A stretch of DNA of 64,000 nt from contig BSBN01000809.1 of assembly GCA_027924645.1 (NCBI GenBank), positions 49,444,001 through 49,508,000 of the forward strand, given 5' to 3'. Numbering within the stretch: the stretch's first letter is position 1; each line of letters starts with the position of its first letter. Source of the DNA: Cunninghamia lanceolata. Lineage: Eukaryota; Streptophyta; Pinopsida; Cupressales; Cupressaceae. Below are positions 32,104-45,268 of this stretch, piece by piece. The notes beneath the pieces were generated by a model. That model was given only the letters and a program-made list of their open reading frames with translations. It searched no databases and was not told where the DNA came from. The translations under genes and the position numbers were made by a program.

Positions 32104-34424
32104 TGAGTCCACCTAGAGCCCAAGCTTATTTCTCTTCCCAAGTGTGAGAACTACATGATGACCTTGTTACATAGCTCGCTGGTTCGTATTCCCAAAGAAT
32201 TAAGGTTCAAGGCCCCAGTGCTATTGAGGGTTTAGTGGACTTATTTCATGAGTGCAAGGACGCAAAAATTCCTATAGCAGGATGGCAATTGTTTTGCCAA
32301 TGGTATGGCAAAAGGAATGCGTCTGTCCCACTTTCAAATGTATGGGGATATGACTTAGGCAAGTTGATAGTCCCTAATGTTTTCATGTATATTGACCTAT
32401 TGAAATCCATAGCTGCAAATTATGATGAAACTGTTAAAGTAGTGAGGATGATAAATGGTACAGTTATGGTGCAAATTGATAAAGCATCAATTTCTAAGAT
32501 CTTAGGGCTCAACCTAGCTACTACTAAGCCCGTTGACTTTGATCTCTTCAAACAGAAGTATCAACAAGACAAAAGTAGCTACAAGAAAATATGGTTACCC
32601 CAGCATAGGATGAATAATCTCAGGGGTAGAAGTATCAAAATCCCACCTAATGAAATGGAGCCTTTTAAGCTTGACAGTTTTGAGGTCTATTTTGCCAAGA
32701 CCTATTATGCACTATGCCAGGTCATAGGGGCTGATAAAATGGAAAGAATGCCTATCCCTCTTATGTATATGGCTGCAAATATTCAACATGTATTGTTGAA
32801 TGATGAATTTGACTATGCCACCTACCTTAAAAATGTCATACATAAGGGACTGGTTGATATAAAAGGGAGGAAGCCTATGGTAAGATTTTGGTGGTATTCC
32901 CTGTTATGCCATATGTTCCTGTACAAAGGGAAAATAGAGTGGAGTCCTGCTTTACAAATTTGTGATAATGATGGAAAAGGGCATCAACTTCTAGTCCAAT
33001 ATTGGACTCATGTCTAGGATAGGCATTGCAAGGAGGCCAATTATGTTACATTCAGAAATCATTTTGTTGGCAAGATATTGTCATTCTTATAAGGGCCAGT
33101 AGCCAGGATACCCAAGGAAATATTGGATTTCTTGAGGCCTACGGAGAGAAGGCCAGATTTAGGCATCCAACACAACTGGGGAGACTTCTTTCTCTATTCT
33201 AACTATACAGTCCTAAGAATCTATGGATGCTCAGTAGGACAACATATCCTACCTAGATTTGTGCCCATGAGTATTAGTTTCTTGGAGGTTATCTAGCAGC
33301 TTGTTGAGTCAGATAAGGCACATGAAGAAGGGCTCTTTCTTTCATTATCTGATAGTTTTCTCTGATTTCAGGATGAATAGAGAAGGTCTTGAAAATTTAT
33401 ATGAGAAATTTAAAACATTTAGGATGGCTCAAGTACCAGCAAGAAATTCAGACCTTGAATGTTTCATCAATAACCTCAAAAGAAACATCAAGAGATCTTA
33501 GTATAACCATCACTCTTATTACTCTAAGGATGTGATAAGAAACTACTTTGATGAAGGGGAAATAAATGAAAGGAAGGTGAAGTGGACAGCCTTTCAAAAA
33601 ATTGAAGATGCTAAGAAGAAGGATGCCTTCTACAAAGGAGCATATGCAGAGGTTGCAGACCCAATCCTGAGGATTCAAACAATCTTGGCAAACATTGACA
33701 AAATAATTGGGGAAGCCCCTCCAATTGAGGAGAGGGTAAGAGGTAAGGCTCCAATCATAGAAGAGAGGCCTTCCTATCAGCCTTTGAATGTTGGTCCATA
33801 CAAGAATTCTTTTAGAAGAAAACCCAAGGGTGTGGCAATAAGAGAGCAAGCTCAGCAATCTCCCTCACATGCACAACTACCCCCATCTCCGCCACCAGTG
33901 CACCAAACACCCTCTTCTCCAGCAAAAGTTGTAGATCTTGATTCTCCCCCTAGGGAGCCATCTCCAAAAAGAAGAAAGGCAGATAAATCTCATCTTGTGG
34001 ATTATCTAGTTTCCCATGAGGAAGATTATGATTATGAAATAACAGGAGATGAGGTGATTAGAACAATGCCTTCCCCACAGAGGGATGAGAATGTATAGCC
34101 ACCCCTAAATAGAATGAGTAAGAGAATTATCGAGGAAGGGATAACACAGATGATGTAAGGGAATTAGCATGTAGAAATTTTATGAATGATGAATAGTTTG
34201 TCAAAAACTAGGAGTTTGTTGATTTCATCTGGATATGTAAAAGGGATAAGTTTGCCAAGAGACTTGAGGAAGAAATGGCTAAGCTTCCACAAGAGACACA
34301 TGAACAAGTCTCACAAAGGATATTATCACAGATGAAAGCTGAGGCCAAAGATATCACTCTTGAAGAGGGCGGGCACATGGTTAGAAAGAGCGGAATTCTA
34401 TTGCTCCCTGAGTGGGATATTTCC
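32104..34424 (+). pseudogene. Unknown gene-like ORF, 5' part (split by Tekay element)
   Basis: An ATG at 32104 opens a short frame (stop at 32146), and the main protein begins in another frame by 32235. 260 codons are open to 33017: a hydrophobic, globular domain with WQLFCQWYGK and an IDKASISKILGL motif that resembles the putative plant transposon protein type. Decayed pieces follow (33018-33300, 33301-33501). Then comes a 188-codon piece (33532-34098) ending in a Pro/Ser-rich tail with a KRRKADK basic cluster, and a helical piece (34275-34424) cut by the Tekay LTR. No catalytic motif recognised. The frame at 34424 continues exactly at 55798. Confidence 0.6.
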
Positions 34425-37400
34425 TGTAATGCCCCCTCATTTTTGGCTTGTGATAGCTTTTAGTTTTACATTACTCTTTGTTTGATCTGAGACAGTTGTT
34501 AGTTCTTCCTTTGCATTAAAACAGTTCTGAGACATTTGGATTATTAGGCCTATGGTTTATGCTTATTTTGATCGTGATAGACTATGTTTGACTGATATAT
34601 TTCTGACATATGTTATGAGTTATGATGACATCATTGTTATTCAAGTTATTATGAGATGGACATGATTAGTGATGGTTTTATATTATCATGTTTTATGCGA
34701 TTCATTGATATCTGATTTTAAATGTAAATGGTTATAGTTTGGTTTCAGAGTAGGGACGGGGTAGTGTTACTCAGTTTGAGCACCCTACTACGCCGTGATT
34801 CTCTGACTCTGTGTGTGTTTGATATTTATGCAGTTGATCGTATACAACCTATTGTTCTTATGCAGGTTGCAAGTACTGGGCCTCGACTCCACCTGACTTA
34901 GCAGGTCTGAGCGGGCCCTACACCATGGATAATGTTGATGGAGATAACATGAGGTTTATCCCCTAGGTCAGTTCAACCTTCTGTTTGGTGGTCGTCATGT
35001 GGTTTGTAAATTTATTGTCGAGTCATTGTTAGGTCAGCCTATGTGTATTCTTGTTTGCATAAATGATCTATAATATTATAATGTTTTATTGTCAAATATT
35101 ATAGTACTTTGTTGTGTCATAAAATTGGAATATTATTGGAGGAATCTATTTAAAATAAATTATAATGCAAAATCAAGTAACTATTCTTGTGGTTGTAAAT
35201 TTTATTTGTGGGTCAAAGTCTATTTTAAATCACTAATATTCATAGTTAAGTATTATTTTTTTCTGGGGATTAATAAAAAGGCGGTTAGAGGTCATTTATG
35301 ATTCTAGAGTGGGGAATCTCTGGGAAGAGTAAAAATTTAAAAATTCTAGTGAAGAGGATTCACGGGAGAGGATTTGGTGTGTGTGGGTATTTATGACTGA
35401 GGTTATTTTATTTTGAGAGGAATTTTTTGGAAGGTATGATTCATAGGATTGTTTCAGAGGAAGGAGGAGAAGTTCTGAAGGAGGATTCAATTTTTGGAGC
35501 ATGAATAGTACGGGCATGTCTCGTAAATTTCTATATTTTTGTCTCTATTATGCTCTGAGGAATTAGATTTCTTTGTTGCCTAGTTGTTCTAGCATGAATT
35601 CGATCTGTAATTCACCCTTGTCACCTTTGTAAACTTCTTACTTCTTGTTGGTTACACTTATGGAAGAATTGGCAAAACTTTAAGCCTGTAAATCATCTCT
35701 GCAACTCTAAATCTCTCCCTCAGATGGATTTAACTATAGATTTTTGCCCTATAGTTCATTTTGAGCATGTAAGTTCCTATTTTCTTGTCTTCAAAATCTC
35801 ATTTACTTACTATTTTCCCACCAAGTCGTTGTGCCACTTGCATGTTGGTTTTTTTGATGTGCATCTTGTAATAATCATTGCCTCAGGTATTTCTGATGTT
35901 CTCTTTAAGGGAGGTAACTAAGCTCCTTTGTGACCCTTTTAAAGCTAGTGCGAGGAGAACCTGTAGCTTCAATGGAATCCCCTTGGCTAGTTTCCCTCAC
36001 CATCAACCTCTAGTACCGTGGACCTAATGTTTGTTCTGCATGGTGTCACTGCCAAAATATGTAATAATCTCTCTGTTGTTTTCTACCAAGTGCACCCTAG
36101 CCTCGACGTGTTTCTCTCTGTCTATGGCCCATTCTATCCATCGGCTGAGGTTGGCAAGCTAAACCTGTCCTCTTTCATTGCTCACAGTAGTGGACTCCTT
36201 TGAACCTTCACCTGTCGTGCCTCCGGTCTCCCTTTGAGCCTATTCCGGTGCAACGCCCATCGATGTAACTAGTTGCTTTGCCTTGGTCAATGTGAAGGTT
36301 GTGTTATATGTTTTGGATAGTGGTTGATTTGTTGCCATAGAAACTTCCTTATTATGTTTTAGATCAGTGGTCTCTGTGTGTGCGAATGGGGAGTCCACAG
36401 CAACTCAGTTGATAGGTGCTAATCCTATCAATGGTGTGACTGGTCTTCGCTTCGCCAGAGTCAGCAGTGTGTTGAGTCTTTTTAGACAGTAATGACTGGT
36501 CTTTATAACCTTTGTCGAACCTTAGAGTTTAGAGGTTATAATGTTAAGTTATCATATTGCCTTGGCGTCAGTTGGCTCTAGTCGACTCAGAGGCATTAAT
36601 ACTTCCATGCTCCCAATAGACTGTGGGTGACAGTGACTTCTCCTTCGGGTTCCATCTGGCCGAATTAGTCTTGAAGAGATTTGTAGTCGGTGTCTCTAGA
36701 ATTACCTTAGAGCAATTCATGGTAGGGCCAAATGCTATAAGCATCGTATGCCTTGTGTCTAGTTTGATGTTTTTTTAATATATAAGCCTCGTAGAAAAAT
36801 TACTTATTGTGGTTAAGAGGATTTTAGATTAGGATTTAATTCAATAAAATTTATCCTTGTTCTTTTAAACGTCTCTATTATTTTAGAAAGGAGATCCTTA
36901 GTTACTTTTAGAAAGGCAGGCTAGATAGATATGTTTTTGTGCTTAATGAATTCTTTAGTATAATTATATGGTAGGCCCTTAAATCTATAATGCATTTGTT
37001 ATTTGATTAACCAAGTTAGGTGGTGGAGAGCTTGCATGAATTCATAGGTTGCTAGGAATAAAATTAATTTAAGTGCTTATAAATCTAATGTTTAAGGTTA
37101 ATAAATGTGATATTTCCTTGCAGTGTTGTTATCCTAGTTTTCTTTTTGGTAATAGAATAAATAGGGTTTGGAATAATTATTATTTAGACCTTGAAGTGAG
37201 TAGAAAATTATTGAAATCTTTCATTTAAACCATGTTAGAATAGTCGGAAGGTGACATAATGTTGATAGAGATGCTTATTTTTAAATCAATAATAGTTATT
37301 AGAAAATGAAATTTATCTTATATAAATGTTAGTATAGATATTTTCTCATTAAGCTTGTTTATAGAAAATAGAAATTTAAACATATTGAATTTTGTCTTGT

Positions 37401-38230
37401 TTAATCAAACTAGGGGTTTGGTGCTTTAAATGATCAATTTGTTAAGTATTGTAGAATAGGATAGAATTAGAACTTTAAGATCTTACGTGTGGAATCGTCG
37501 TTGGTTTATATTTGTTTGTTTGAAGAAGTTGTTGACTAGATTTAAATCACCTCTTTTCATAATGATTAAAATTAAGTTATTATAGTCTCTTAAATTGTCG
37601 TCGTTTCAATCTATTAATGTTTTAATACTATTCTTTTTGAGTAGGTTTTGTGTCTTGTAAGGTTTGGAATTCTTTAGGTCGTTAATGCAAGGAAGTAAGA
37701 ATATTTTGGTTATGGGTTGTAATATTGTATTTACCTTTTTATTGAAATGATTTAATTTCAAAACCTTGTCCAGTATTAGTGTGAAGTCATCCTTGGGACA
37801 AAATTGTTTATTTTATCAACTTGTATTAAGGATGGTATTGAGTTATTTTCTTTCTCTTTATCCCTTGTTGACCTTATGTTAAAGTCATGGTCATTGAAAC
37901 CTAGTTTCCCTATCAGGAAAGGTGTTGTTGTAACTTGGTAAAGAATTCAATTACCGACTCCATAGGCCTAACCGTTTGGGTATTCATCTTGATACTTGTG
38001 TCATACTGTTTCATGATGTATTGTTGGAGTTTTGAGGGGGACAAGGGGACTTATATTATTGTGGTCAAGTGAATGGCATATGTATCGGATAGGAATCTAT
38101 TGTAACCCTTGTCCTTGTGTATTGTGGTTTTGGATGATTGGTCAGAGATTGATACAAGAGTGGCTTTCATGGTGGGGTCGGTGCTAGAGAGGCCACCTGG
38201 GTAACCCCATGGAATTTGTAAACAAGTGAT
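34425..38230 (+). repeat. 5' LTR of the Tekay element, left part
   Basis: Matches 51052 to about 54833 closely. It is cut at 38230 by the copia insertion, whose TSD GTGAT is at 38226-38230. Confidence 0.93.
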
Positions 38231-39470
38231 TGTTAGACTTAGGGCACACAACTGAGAGGGGGGGTGAATCAGTTGTCCAAAACTTTCTCCAATTTCACAC
38301 TTAAGTCCTCTTAGTGATTAGCAGTATATCAATCATAAAACATAATGCAATTAAATCAGAAGCAGAAACTCATCAACACATGAGACACCAAGATTTTGAC
38401 GTGGAAAACCTGGTAAAGGGAAAAACCACGGGGTGATTAACCCAAGATTGTATTCTCTGTTAGAAGAATAGAAAGAACAAAATGGCACATGCCAATTAGG
38501 GCTCACTGCTTGAGCAAACTGCTCACAAGAGGCCCACTGCCTGCAAGAGACACACTGTCTATAAAGAAATAAGTATCACCTACTTGAACTGGAAAATAGC
38601 ATCTTCACCATGCTTGAATCAGTTCCATTTAAGCCCAATACTTCTTCTCTGCCTTTCACTTTCCTCCTTGCTACCACACACTCATCTACCCAAGAACACT
38701 TTTGAAATGACTTCGCAACCCCTTATTTATACAAGACATCAACTTAGGAATAATCATCTAAGTTGGCAAACATCTACAAGAACATCCACAAGATGTGTAA
38801 CTCATCCGGTCGGCCAGTCACAAGAAGAACATCATCATCTGGAAGTTATTCTTTAATTGCGGGCTCCAACTCCAATGTAGACCACCAACATGAACTGGAC
38901 ACGATCCAGAGACCTCCACAAGATTTCCTGAAACACCAACAACATCTGCACTTCATCTGCTTACTGGAATCCTTCTCTCCTTCATCCAGAACCTTAAGAA
39001 CACAGTCTGTCATCACTGTCACAGAAGAACAGATTCTTCTAGACCTTCAAGCCATGAACCAAACTAGTTAACACTCCACAAAGACTTCCTCAACACTTCC
39101 TCAAATCCGTAGAATAGGACAATGCATTTCTGGATCTCATCAGACCTATCTGTATTACTTTGTCACCACTGAACATCTGTCGGAACTGATTTTACTTGAG
39201 CCACCACACCTTCTTCAGATCTTCATGCGGACCTCTGAAATCTCTACTGGACCACCTTAAGACACATATCTACAAACCCTTTAATCCACATCCTTTGATC
39301 CTCATCCTAACTTGGACTTTTGCCTTACTGTCATCACTGTTCTTCATTATTCCTTATTGAGACTAATTTTCTCAATGTCCTCAGCTCACAGCTCATCCAA
39401 TCCTTATCATTAATGCAACAGGGGTATGTTGACATCAATGACAACACCGTTTAGGCCCATATTTGCAACA
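38231..39470 (-). repeat. 3' LTR of the nested copia
   Basis: In plus coordinates TGTTAGACTTAGG...TTTGCAACA. A polypurine tract (minus strand AAAGGGGGAGAT) abuts it at 39471-39482. Block 38366-38560 matches the LTR of the element at 1182-8701. Confidence 0.93.
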
Positions 39471-39802
39471 ATCTCCCCCTTTGTCATTGATGGCAACATA
39501 TGATGTGAAAAACTGTTTTAACCATCAAGACAAGAACTTCTCCTCACTGTCACAGCTCTCCCTATCAGCAACAACCATTCACATGTCTTCTCTCCCTTTA
39601 CTGCTCCCCCTTTGATCAGCAACCACTTGTTTTTCATATGTCTTCTCTCCCCCTTTGACATAAATGGCAAAGGGTTCATACTTTCAACTTCAACTCTTCA
39701 AGAACATACCAGCTACTCCCCCTGAGTGGTAACTCCCCATCATCAATCTAGATGACAAGATATGACTATGATATCCACCGAACTGATGCACATCAGTGCA
39801 CC
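39471..39802 (-). promoter_or_regulatory. Copia 3' untranslated region with four polypurine motifs
   Basis: Minus-strand GGGGGAG tracts at 39471-39482, 39604-39612, 39647-39660 and 39716-39724. The first abuts the LTR. The flanking text (TGCCATCAATGACAAAGGGG) is nearly identical to that before the 3' LTR at 7610. Confidence 0.8.
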
Positions 39803-40364
39803 TTAGTTCATCACCGGAGGGGCAATAACCCCTAACTTCTCCTTGAGATAATCAAAAGAGTCCTTAGGTAGAGGTTTAGTAAAGATATCTGCAATCTGAT
39901 CCTTGGAAGGCACAAAGTCCAATCTAACTTCATTCTTGTGCACTTGTTCTCTTAGAAAGTGAAACTTGATAGATATATGCTTAGTCTTTGAATGCAACAC
40001 CGGATTCTTAGATATATTTATTGCATTTGAATTATCACAGAATATTGTGATAGCCTCATCATATTCCACTCTTATGTCTCTTAGCATTTGCTTCATCCAA
40101 AAAAACCTGAGTGCAACTACCTGCTACTGCAATATATTCTGCTTTAGTTGTAGACAGAGATATTGCCTCTTATTTCTTGCTTAGCCAAGAAACCAATCTC
40201 TTCCCCAAAAAGAATGCTCCACTACTGGTACTCTTCCGGTCATCCACATCTCCTACCCAATCAGCATCGATATATGCATGAAGAGAGAAATCATGATCTC
40301 TAGGATACCATAGGCCATACTCAACTGTCCCTTTTAGATATCTAAAGATCCTCTTGATTGCCAT
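39803..40364 (-). pseudogene. Copia RNase H
   Basis: In two open pieces (40364-40170 and 40096-39803) with a TAG-type break between. Motifs: AYIDADWVGDVDDRKSTSS carrying the first catalytic Asp, the SLST(T)KAEY region with Glu near 40150, and CDNSNAI with the next Asp. It ends with the copia C-terminal signature HIxIKFHFLREQV and DIFTKPLPK. Degrades the RNA strand during cDNA synthesis. Confidence 0.88.
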
Positions 40365-40415
40365 GACATGAGATTATCTAGGATCAGCCTGAAATCTAGC
40401 AACAAGACCAACAGC

Positions 40416-41480
40416 CTACATTATGTCTGGTCTAGTTTGAGTGAGATACAACAGTCCTCCAATCATTGACCTATACTTTGTCTGATCAACCTTAGGAGAA
40501 TCATCATCTTTGCTCAATTTACATCCAATTGCCATGGGAGTGTTCATTGGTTTTGAGTCTTCCATCCCAAATTTCTTCAACAATTCTTTCACATATTTGG
40601 TCTGAGAAATGAAGATTCCTTTCTTTGTTTGAGTGATTTGTAGACCCAAGAAAAAATTCATTTCACCAAGCATGGACATCTCAAACTCACTTTTCATTTG
40701 ATTTGCAAAAGTTTTACACATACTATCTCTTCCTCCAAAAATGATATCATCAACAAACACTTCAACAATCAAGATGTTTTCATGATCAATTTTGAAATAC
40801 AAATTACTGTCAGTAGTACCTTTGTTGAAACCAATCTTCAAAAGATGTTTATCCAATCTTTCATACCAGGCTCTTGGGGCTTGCTTTAGTCCATACAGTG
40901 CTTTCTTCAACTTGCAGACCATATTACCATGATCAGACAATTGAAATTCATCTGGTTGCTTAATGTACACTTCTTCTTCCAAGTCACCATTTAGGAAGGC
41001 AGACTTGACATCCATCTGATATACTTTGAAATCTTTGAAGGCAGTAAATGCAAGAAATAATCTAACTACTTCAATTCTTGCCACCAGAGCAAAAGTTTCT
41101 TCAAAATCAACTCCTTCTATTTGAGAATAGCCCTTGCAGACCAATCTGGCTTTATTTCTAATTACTTCACCAATTTCATTTAGTTTGTTCCAGAAGACCC
41201 ATTTGGTTCCAATCACATTCTTGTTTCTAGGTCTGGGAACAAGATCCCAAGTGTGATTTTTCTCAATTTGCATCAACTCTTCCTCCATTGCTTTGGTCTA
41301 GTTTTCATCATTGCAGGCCTCATTTATTGTCTTAGGTTCAATTTTTGAAATCAGACAATACTCATCTAAATTTTGAGCAATTCTCCTTCTAGTTTGCACT
41401 CCTTTGCTTTTGTCACCTATGATCTGATCTTCAGAGTGGTTTAGTCTTACATACCTTGGAACTTTGGGAGTTTCTTGCAC
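40416..41480 (-). pseudogene. Copia reverse transcriptase
   Basis: 290 codons open (41288-40416), with a short upstream piece (41480-41298) separated by one stop. Classic copia RT motifs are present: [18 protein letters not shown] (usually KWVFKxK), [54 protein letters not shown] and the active site FVDDIIFGG (about 40745-40760). Both Asp residues are intact. It ends at a TAG within the RT/RNase H linker. Confidence 0.92.
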
Positions 41481-41546
41481 TTCTTCTTCTTAATCAGGCT
41501 CATTCAGACTTATCTCCTCTTCTTGATTTACCGGATCAATCTAAAC

Positions 41547-42560
41547 CTAACTTTCAGAAGAGGTTTGGGCTCCTTGAATCAGAACACCATTCTGATCATC
41601 TTCATCATATTCATAAAACCTTGAGGGTTTCTCAATTCCCTCATCAACCTTTACATCTTTACTTTCTATTATCTTTCTCAGTCTCTTGTTATAACACCGG
41701 TATGCTTTGCTTTGAGTGGAGTAACCCAAGAATATTCCTTCATCACTTCTAGCATCAAACTTTCCTAGATCTTCATCTCTTTTAATGTAACATTTGCTAC
41801 CAAAAACTCTGAAATACCTCATAGTAGGAGTGATGCCAAACCAAAGTTCATAGGGAGTCTTATCGGTATTACTTCTGATCTGAACTCGATTGAGAGTATA
41901 GACTGCAGTGCTGATAGCTTCTCTCCAATAGATCTGAGGAATATTTGCTTCCATCATCATGGTCCTAGAAGCTTCTTGGATGGTCCGGTTCTTTCTTTCC
42001 ACTACTTCATTCTGCTGAGGAGTCCTAGGAGCAGATAACTATCTCTTTATTCCATGTTTCTCACAGAACTCTAAGAACTCACCGGATGTGAATTCCCCAC
42101 CTCTATCAGACCTCAAACATTTCAGTTTTAATCCAGTTTCATTCTCTACCATAGCCTTGAATATTTTGAATTTCTCAAGAGCTTATGATTTTTCTTTTAG
42201 AAAGGTTACCCACATCATCTGGGAATAGTCATCAATTAGTAACATGAAGTATCTATCACCTTGCACACTCCTGTTCTTTTCGGTCCACAAAGATCAGTAT
42301 GAATTAAGTCCAATAATCCGGCAGAAGACAGTTCCTTACTCTTGAATGTGACTCTGCTCAGCTTACCCAATTGACATTCTTTCCACAAGCTATTTGTAGG
42401 TTTCACCAATTTTGGAAGATCTCTTACAACTTTAGTGTTGCTTATCTTGATGATATTATCAAAATTCACATGACACATTCTCCTATGCCATAACCAACTT
42501 TGATCAACTTGAGAAAACAAGCAACTTTTACCAGTACCAACCAAGTGGAAGATATTACCT
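41547..42560 (-). pseudogene. Copia integrase
   Basis: Zinc-binding HHCC domain at about 42520-42360 (WHRRMCHVNF, then KECQLGK; the first Cys of the usual C-x2-C is replaced). The catalytic core starts with LIHTDLCGP (first Asp), a decayed middle follows, then SDRGGEF with the second Asp (near 42100) and QQNEVVERKNR with the Glu (near 42000). The C-terminal GKR-like part is open to 41547. Frame breaks near 42236 and 42040. Confidence 0.85.
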
Positions 42561-43963
42561 TTAGTTTGGGTACCGGATGCAATCTCTGTTCTGAAACTTT
42601 CAAAGATCTTGCATTTTCCATTCTTGAACCGGAGATCATAGCCTTTGTCCACCAACTGACCAACACTGAGAAGATTGTGCTTCAAACCTTCAACATATAG
42701 TACATTACCGGTTTTGTTCCTCCCATCAAAAGAAATAGTTCCTCTTCCTCTAATTCTACCAGTAGAATTATCACCAAACTTTACCATTCCTCCTTCATAC
42801 CTTTCCAAATCTATGAACTTATTTTTGTCCCCTGTCATATGGTGAGAGCAACCACTGTCAATGACCCAGTCATCCTTTTCTTCAATTTGAGCAGCCAAAG
42901 CTCTTTCTACAACTTTATGATTGATAGATTCAGAGGATATTGGTTCTTCTTCCTTAATGGCAATAAACACCCAATCACTTCTAGATTTGTTTCCTGTCTC
43001 TGATTCATCATCTGTTACTCCTTCATTATCATCTTCTTCATGAACATAGTAGCAATTCTTTTGGAACCTTGATCTGTTAGGATTTGGCCTTGAAAATCTT
43101 TCCAAACACTTTGAGGCAAAATGACCAATCTTATTGCAGGTAAAACACTTAAAAGGCAATTTTCCTTCATTCTTACTGGATCCTCTTGGCAGTCTCTTTG
43201 CAATAAGGGCTTCAAGTTGAGCAGTTTCTACTTCTTCTTCTTCCAGGTTTTTTCTTGCTTTTTCATACCATGGCAGTTTCCTTGATGAGTTCTCTCCCAG
43301 ATCAAACCTTTGTTTACCTTTTACAAAGGCACTAGCTTTGAATGCAGATTCAGTCTTGGGGGGTTCATCTCCATACTTGGTCATTTCAAATGTAGCCAAT
43401 TTGCCAGCCAATTGATCTCTAGTGACAGTTGTATGAGCTCTGAATTCTTCAATGGAAGCAACCTTGATTTTATAAGAGGCAGGAAGGGATCTGAGAATTT
43501 TGCCAACAATCTCATCTTCATCCATGACTCCACCATCATTTCTAATTCCACAAACAATCTCATTTACCCTTGGCATAAAAGTAGTGATATTTTCATCATC
43601 TCTCATCTTCAGATTTTCAAATTTTCCTTTTAGACTCTGTAGACTTGCACATTTAACATACTTGTCTCCTTCATGCAAAAGTTCCAGTTTTTTCCAAATC
43701 TCAAAAGCAGTTGGTAGGTCAACAACATTGAAGAGCTCTCAATCAGATAATGCACTTAGAAGAGCTTCTATAGTCTGTAGATTGTTTTCAGCATCTGTAA
43801 TTTCATTTGCATCTTTCGGACCACCCTGTGGAGGTGTGTACTGTGTTGTAGCTATGGTCTAGTATGCCATTTCCATACATTGCAAGTGACATTTCATGTG
43901 ACCTTTCCAAAGATTAAAGTTGGTTCCATCAAACTTCAGACTATCCTTCTTATAAGATGACAT
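42561..43963 (-). pseudogene. Copia gag with zinc knuckle and protease
   Basis: ATG at 43963 (MSSYKKD). Capsid-type core follows, with stops near 43860 and 43740 and then open from 43678 to 42236 (480 codons through into integrase). Zinc knuckle CFTCNKIGHFASKC lies near 43150-43100. The protease has the catalytic motif WVIDSGCSHHMTG near 42870-42830, standard for Ty1/copia. Gag forms the virus-like particle; protease cleaves the polyprotein. Confidence 0.9.
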
Positions 43964-44005
43964 CCTGGATCTCCTCAAGCGGTTAAGCTCCTTTTAGAGG
44001 AACTT

Positions 44006-44018
44006 GGCTCTGATACCA
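44006..44018 (-). promoter_or_regulatory. Copia primer-binding site
   Basis: Minus-strand TGGTATCAGAGCC, two bases from the LTR edge; initiator tRNA-Met type, same as at 2278 and 46237. Confidence 0.9.
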
Positions 44019-44020
44019 AT

Positions 44021-45268
44021 TGGTAGACTTAGGGTACACAACTAAGAGGGGGGGTGTGAATCAGTTATCCAAAACTTTCTCCAATTTCACACTTAAGTCC
44101 TCTTAGTGATTAGCAATATATCAATCATAAAACATAATGCAATTAAATCAAAAGCAGAAACTCATCAACACATGAGACACCAAGATTTTGATGTGGAAAA
44201 CCTGGTAAAGGGAAAAACCACGAGGTGATTAACCCAAGATTGTATTCTCTGTTAGAAGAATAGAAAGAACAAAATGGCACATGCCAATTAGGGCTCACTG
44301 CCCGAGCACACTGCTCACAAGAGGCTCACTGCCTACAAGAGGCTCACTGCCTACAAGAGACACAATGTCTACAAAGAAATAAGTATCACCTACTTGAACT
44401 GGAAAATAGCATCTTCACCATGCTTGAATCAGTTCCATTTAAGCCCAATACTTTTGCTTTGCCTTTCGCTTTCCTCCTTGCTACCACACACTCATCTACC
44501 CAAGAACACTTTTGAAATGACTTCGCAACCCCTTATTTATACAAGACATCAACTTAGGAATAATCATCTAAGTCGGCAAACATCTACAAGATGTGTAACT
44601 CATCCGGTCGGCCAGTCACAAGAAGAACATCATCATCCGGAAGTTATTCTTCAATTATGGGCTCCAACTCCAATGCGGACCACCAACATGAACTGGACAC
44701 GGTCCAGAGACATCCACAAGATTTCCTGAAACACCAACAACATCTGCACTTCATCTGCTTATTGGAATCCTTCTCTCCTTCATCTGAAACCTTAAGAACA
44801 CAGTCTGTCATCACTGTCACAGAAGAACAGATTCTTCCAGACCTTCAAGCCACAAACCAAACTAGTTAACACTCCACAAAGACTTCCTCAACACTTCCTC
44901 AAATCCGCAGAATTGGACAATGCATTTCTGGATCTCACCGGACCTATCTGTATTACTCTGTCACCACTGAACATCTGCTGGAACTGGTTTTACTTGAGCC
45001 GCCACACCTTCTTCAGATCTTCATGCAAACCTCTGAAATCTCTACTAGACCACCTTAAGACACATATCTACAAACCCTTTAATCCGCATCCTCTGATCCT
45101 CATCCTAACTTGGACTTTTACCTTACTATCATCACTGTTCTTCATTATTCCTGATTGAGACTAATTTTCTCAATATCCTCAGCTCACAGCTCATCCAATC
45201 CTTATCATTAATGCAACAGGGGTATGTTGACATCAATAACAACACCAGTTAGGCCCATGCTTGTAACA
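44021..45268 (-). repeat. 5' LTR of the nested copia
   Basis: Plus-strand TGGTAGACTTAGG...CTTGTAACA. The outer base pair changed from TGTTA to TGGTA relative to the other copy. It contains a small tandem duplication (GAGGCTCACTGCCTACAA) absent from the other LTR. Followed by TSD GTGAT. Confidence 0.93.

Larger units (their letters stand above)
38231..45268 (-). mobile_element. Full-length Ty1/copia element nested in the Tekay LTR
   Basis: 7.0 kb, minus strand, with LTRs of 1,240 and 1,248 bp and TSD GTGAT (38226-38230 and 45269-45273). PBS, gag with zinc knuckle, protease, integrase, RT and RNase H follow in copia order (integrase before RT). Pol is interrupted by a modest number of stops and shifts, so it is probably inactive but recent. 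The two LTRs differ by roughly five per 100 bp in the first 140 bases, plus small indels. Confidence 0.94.
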
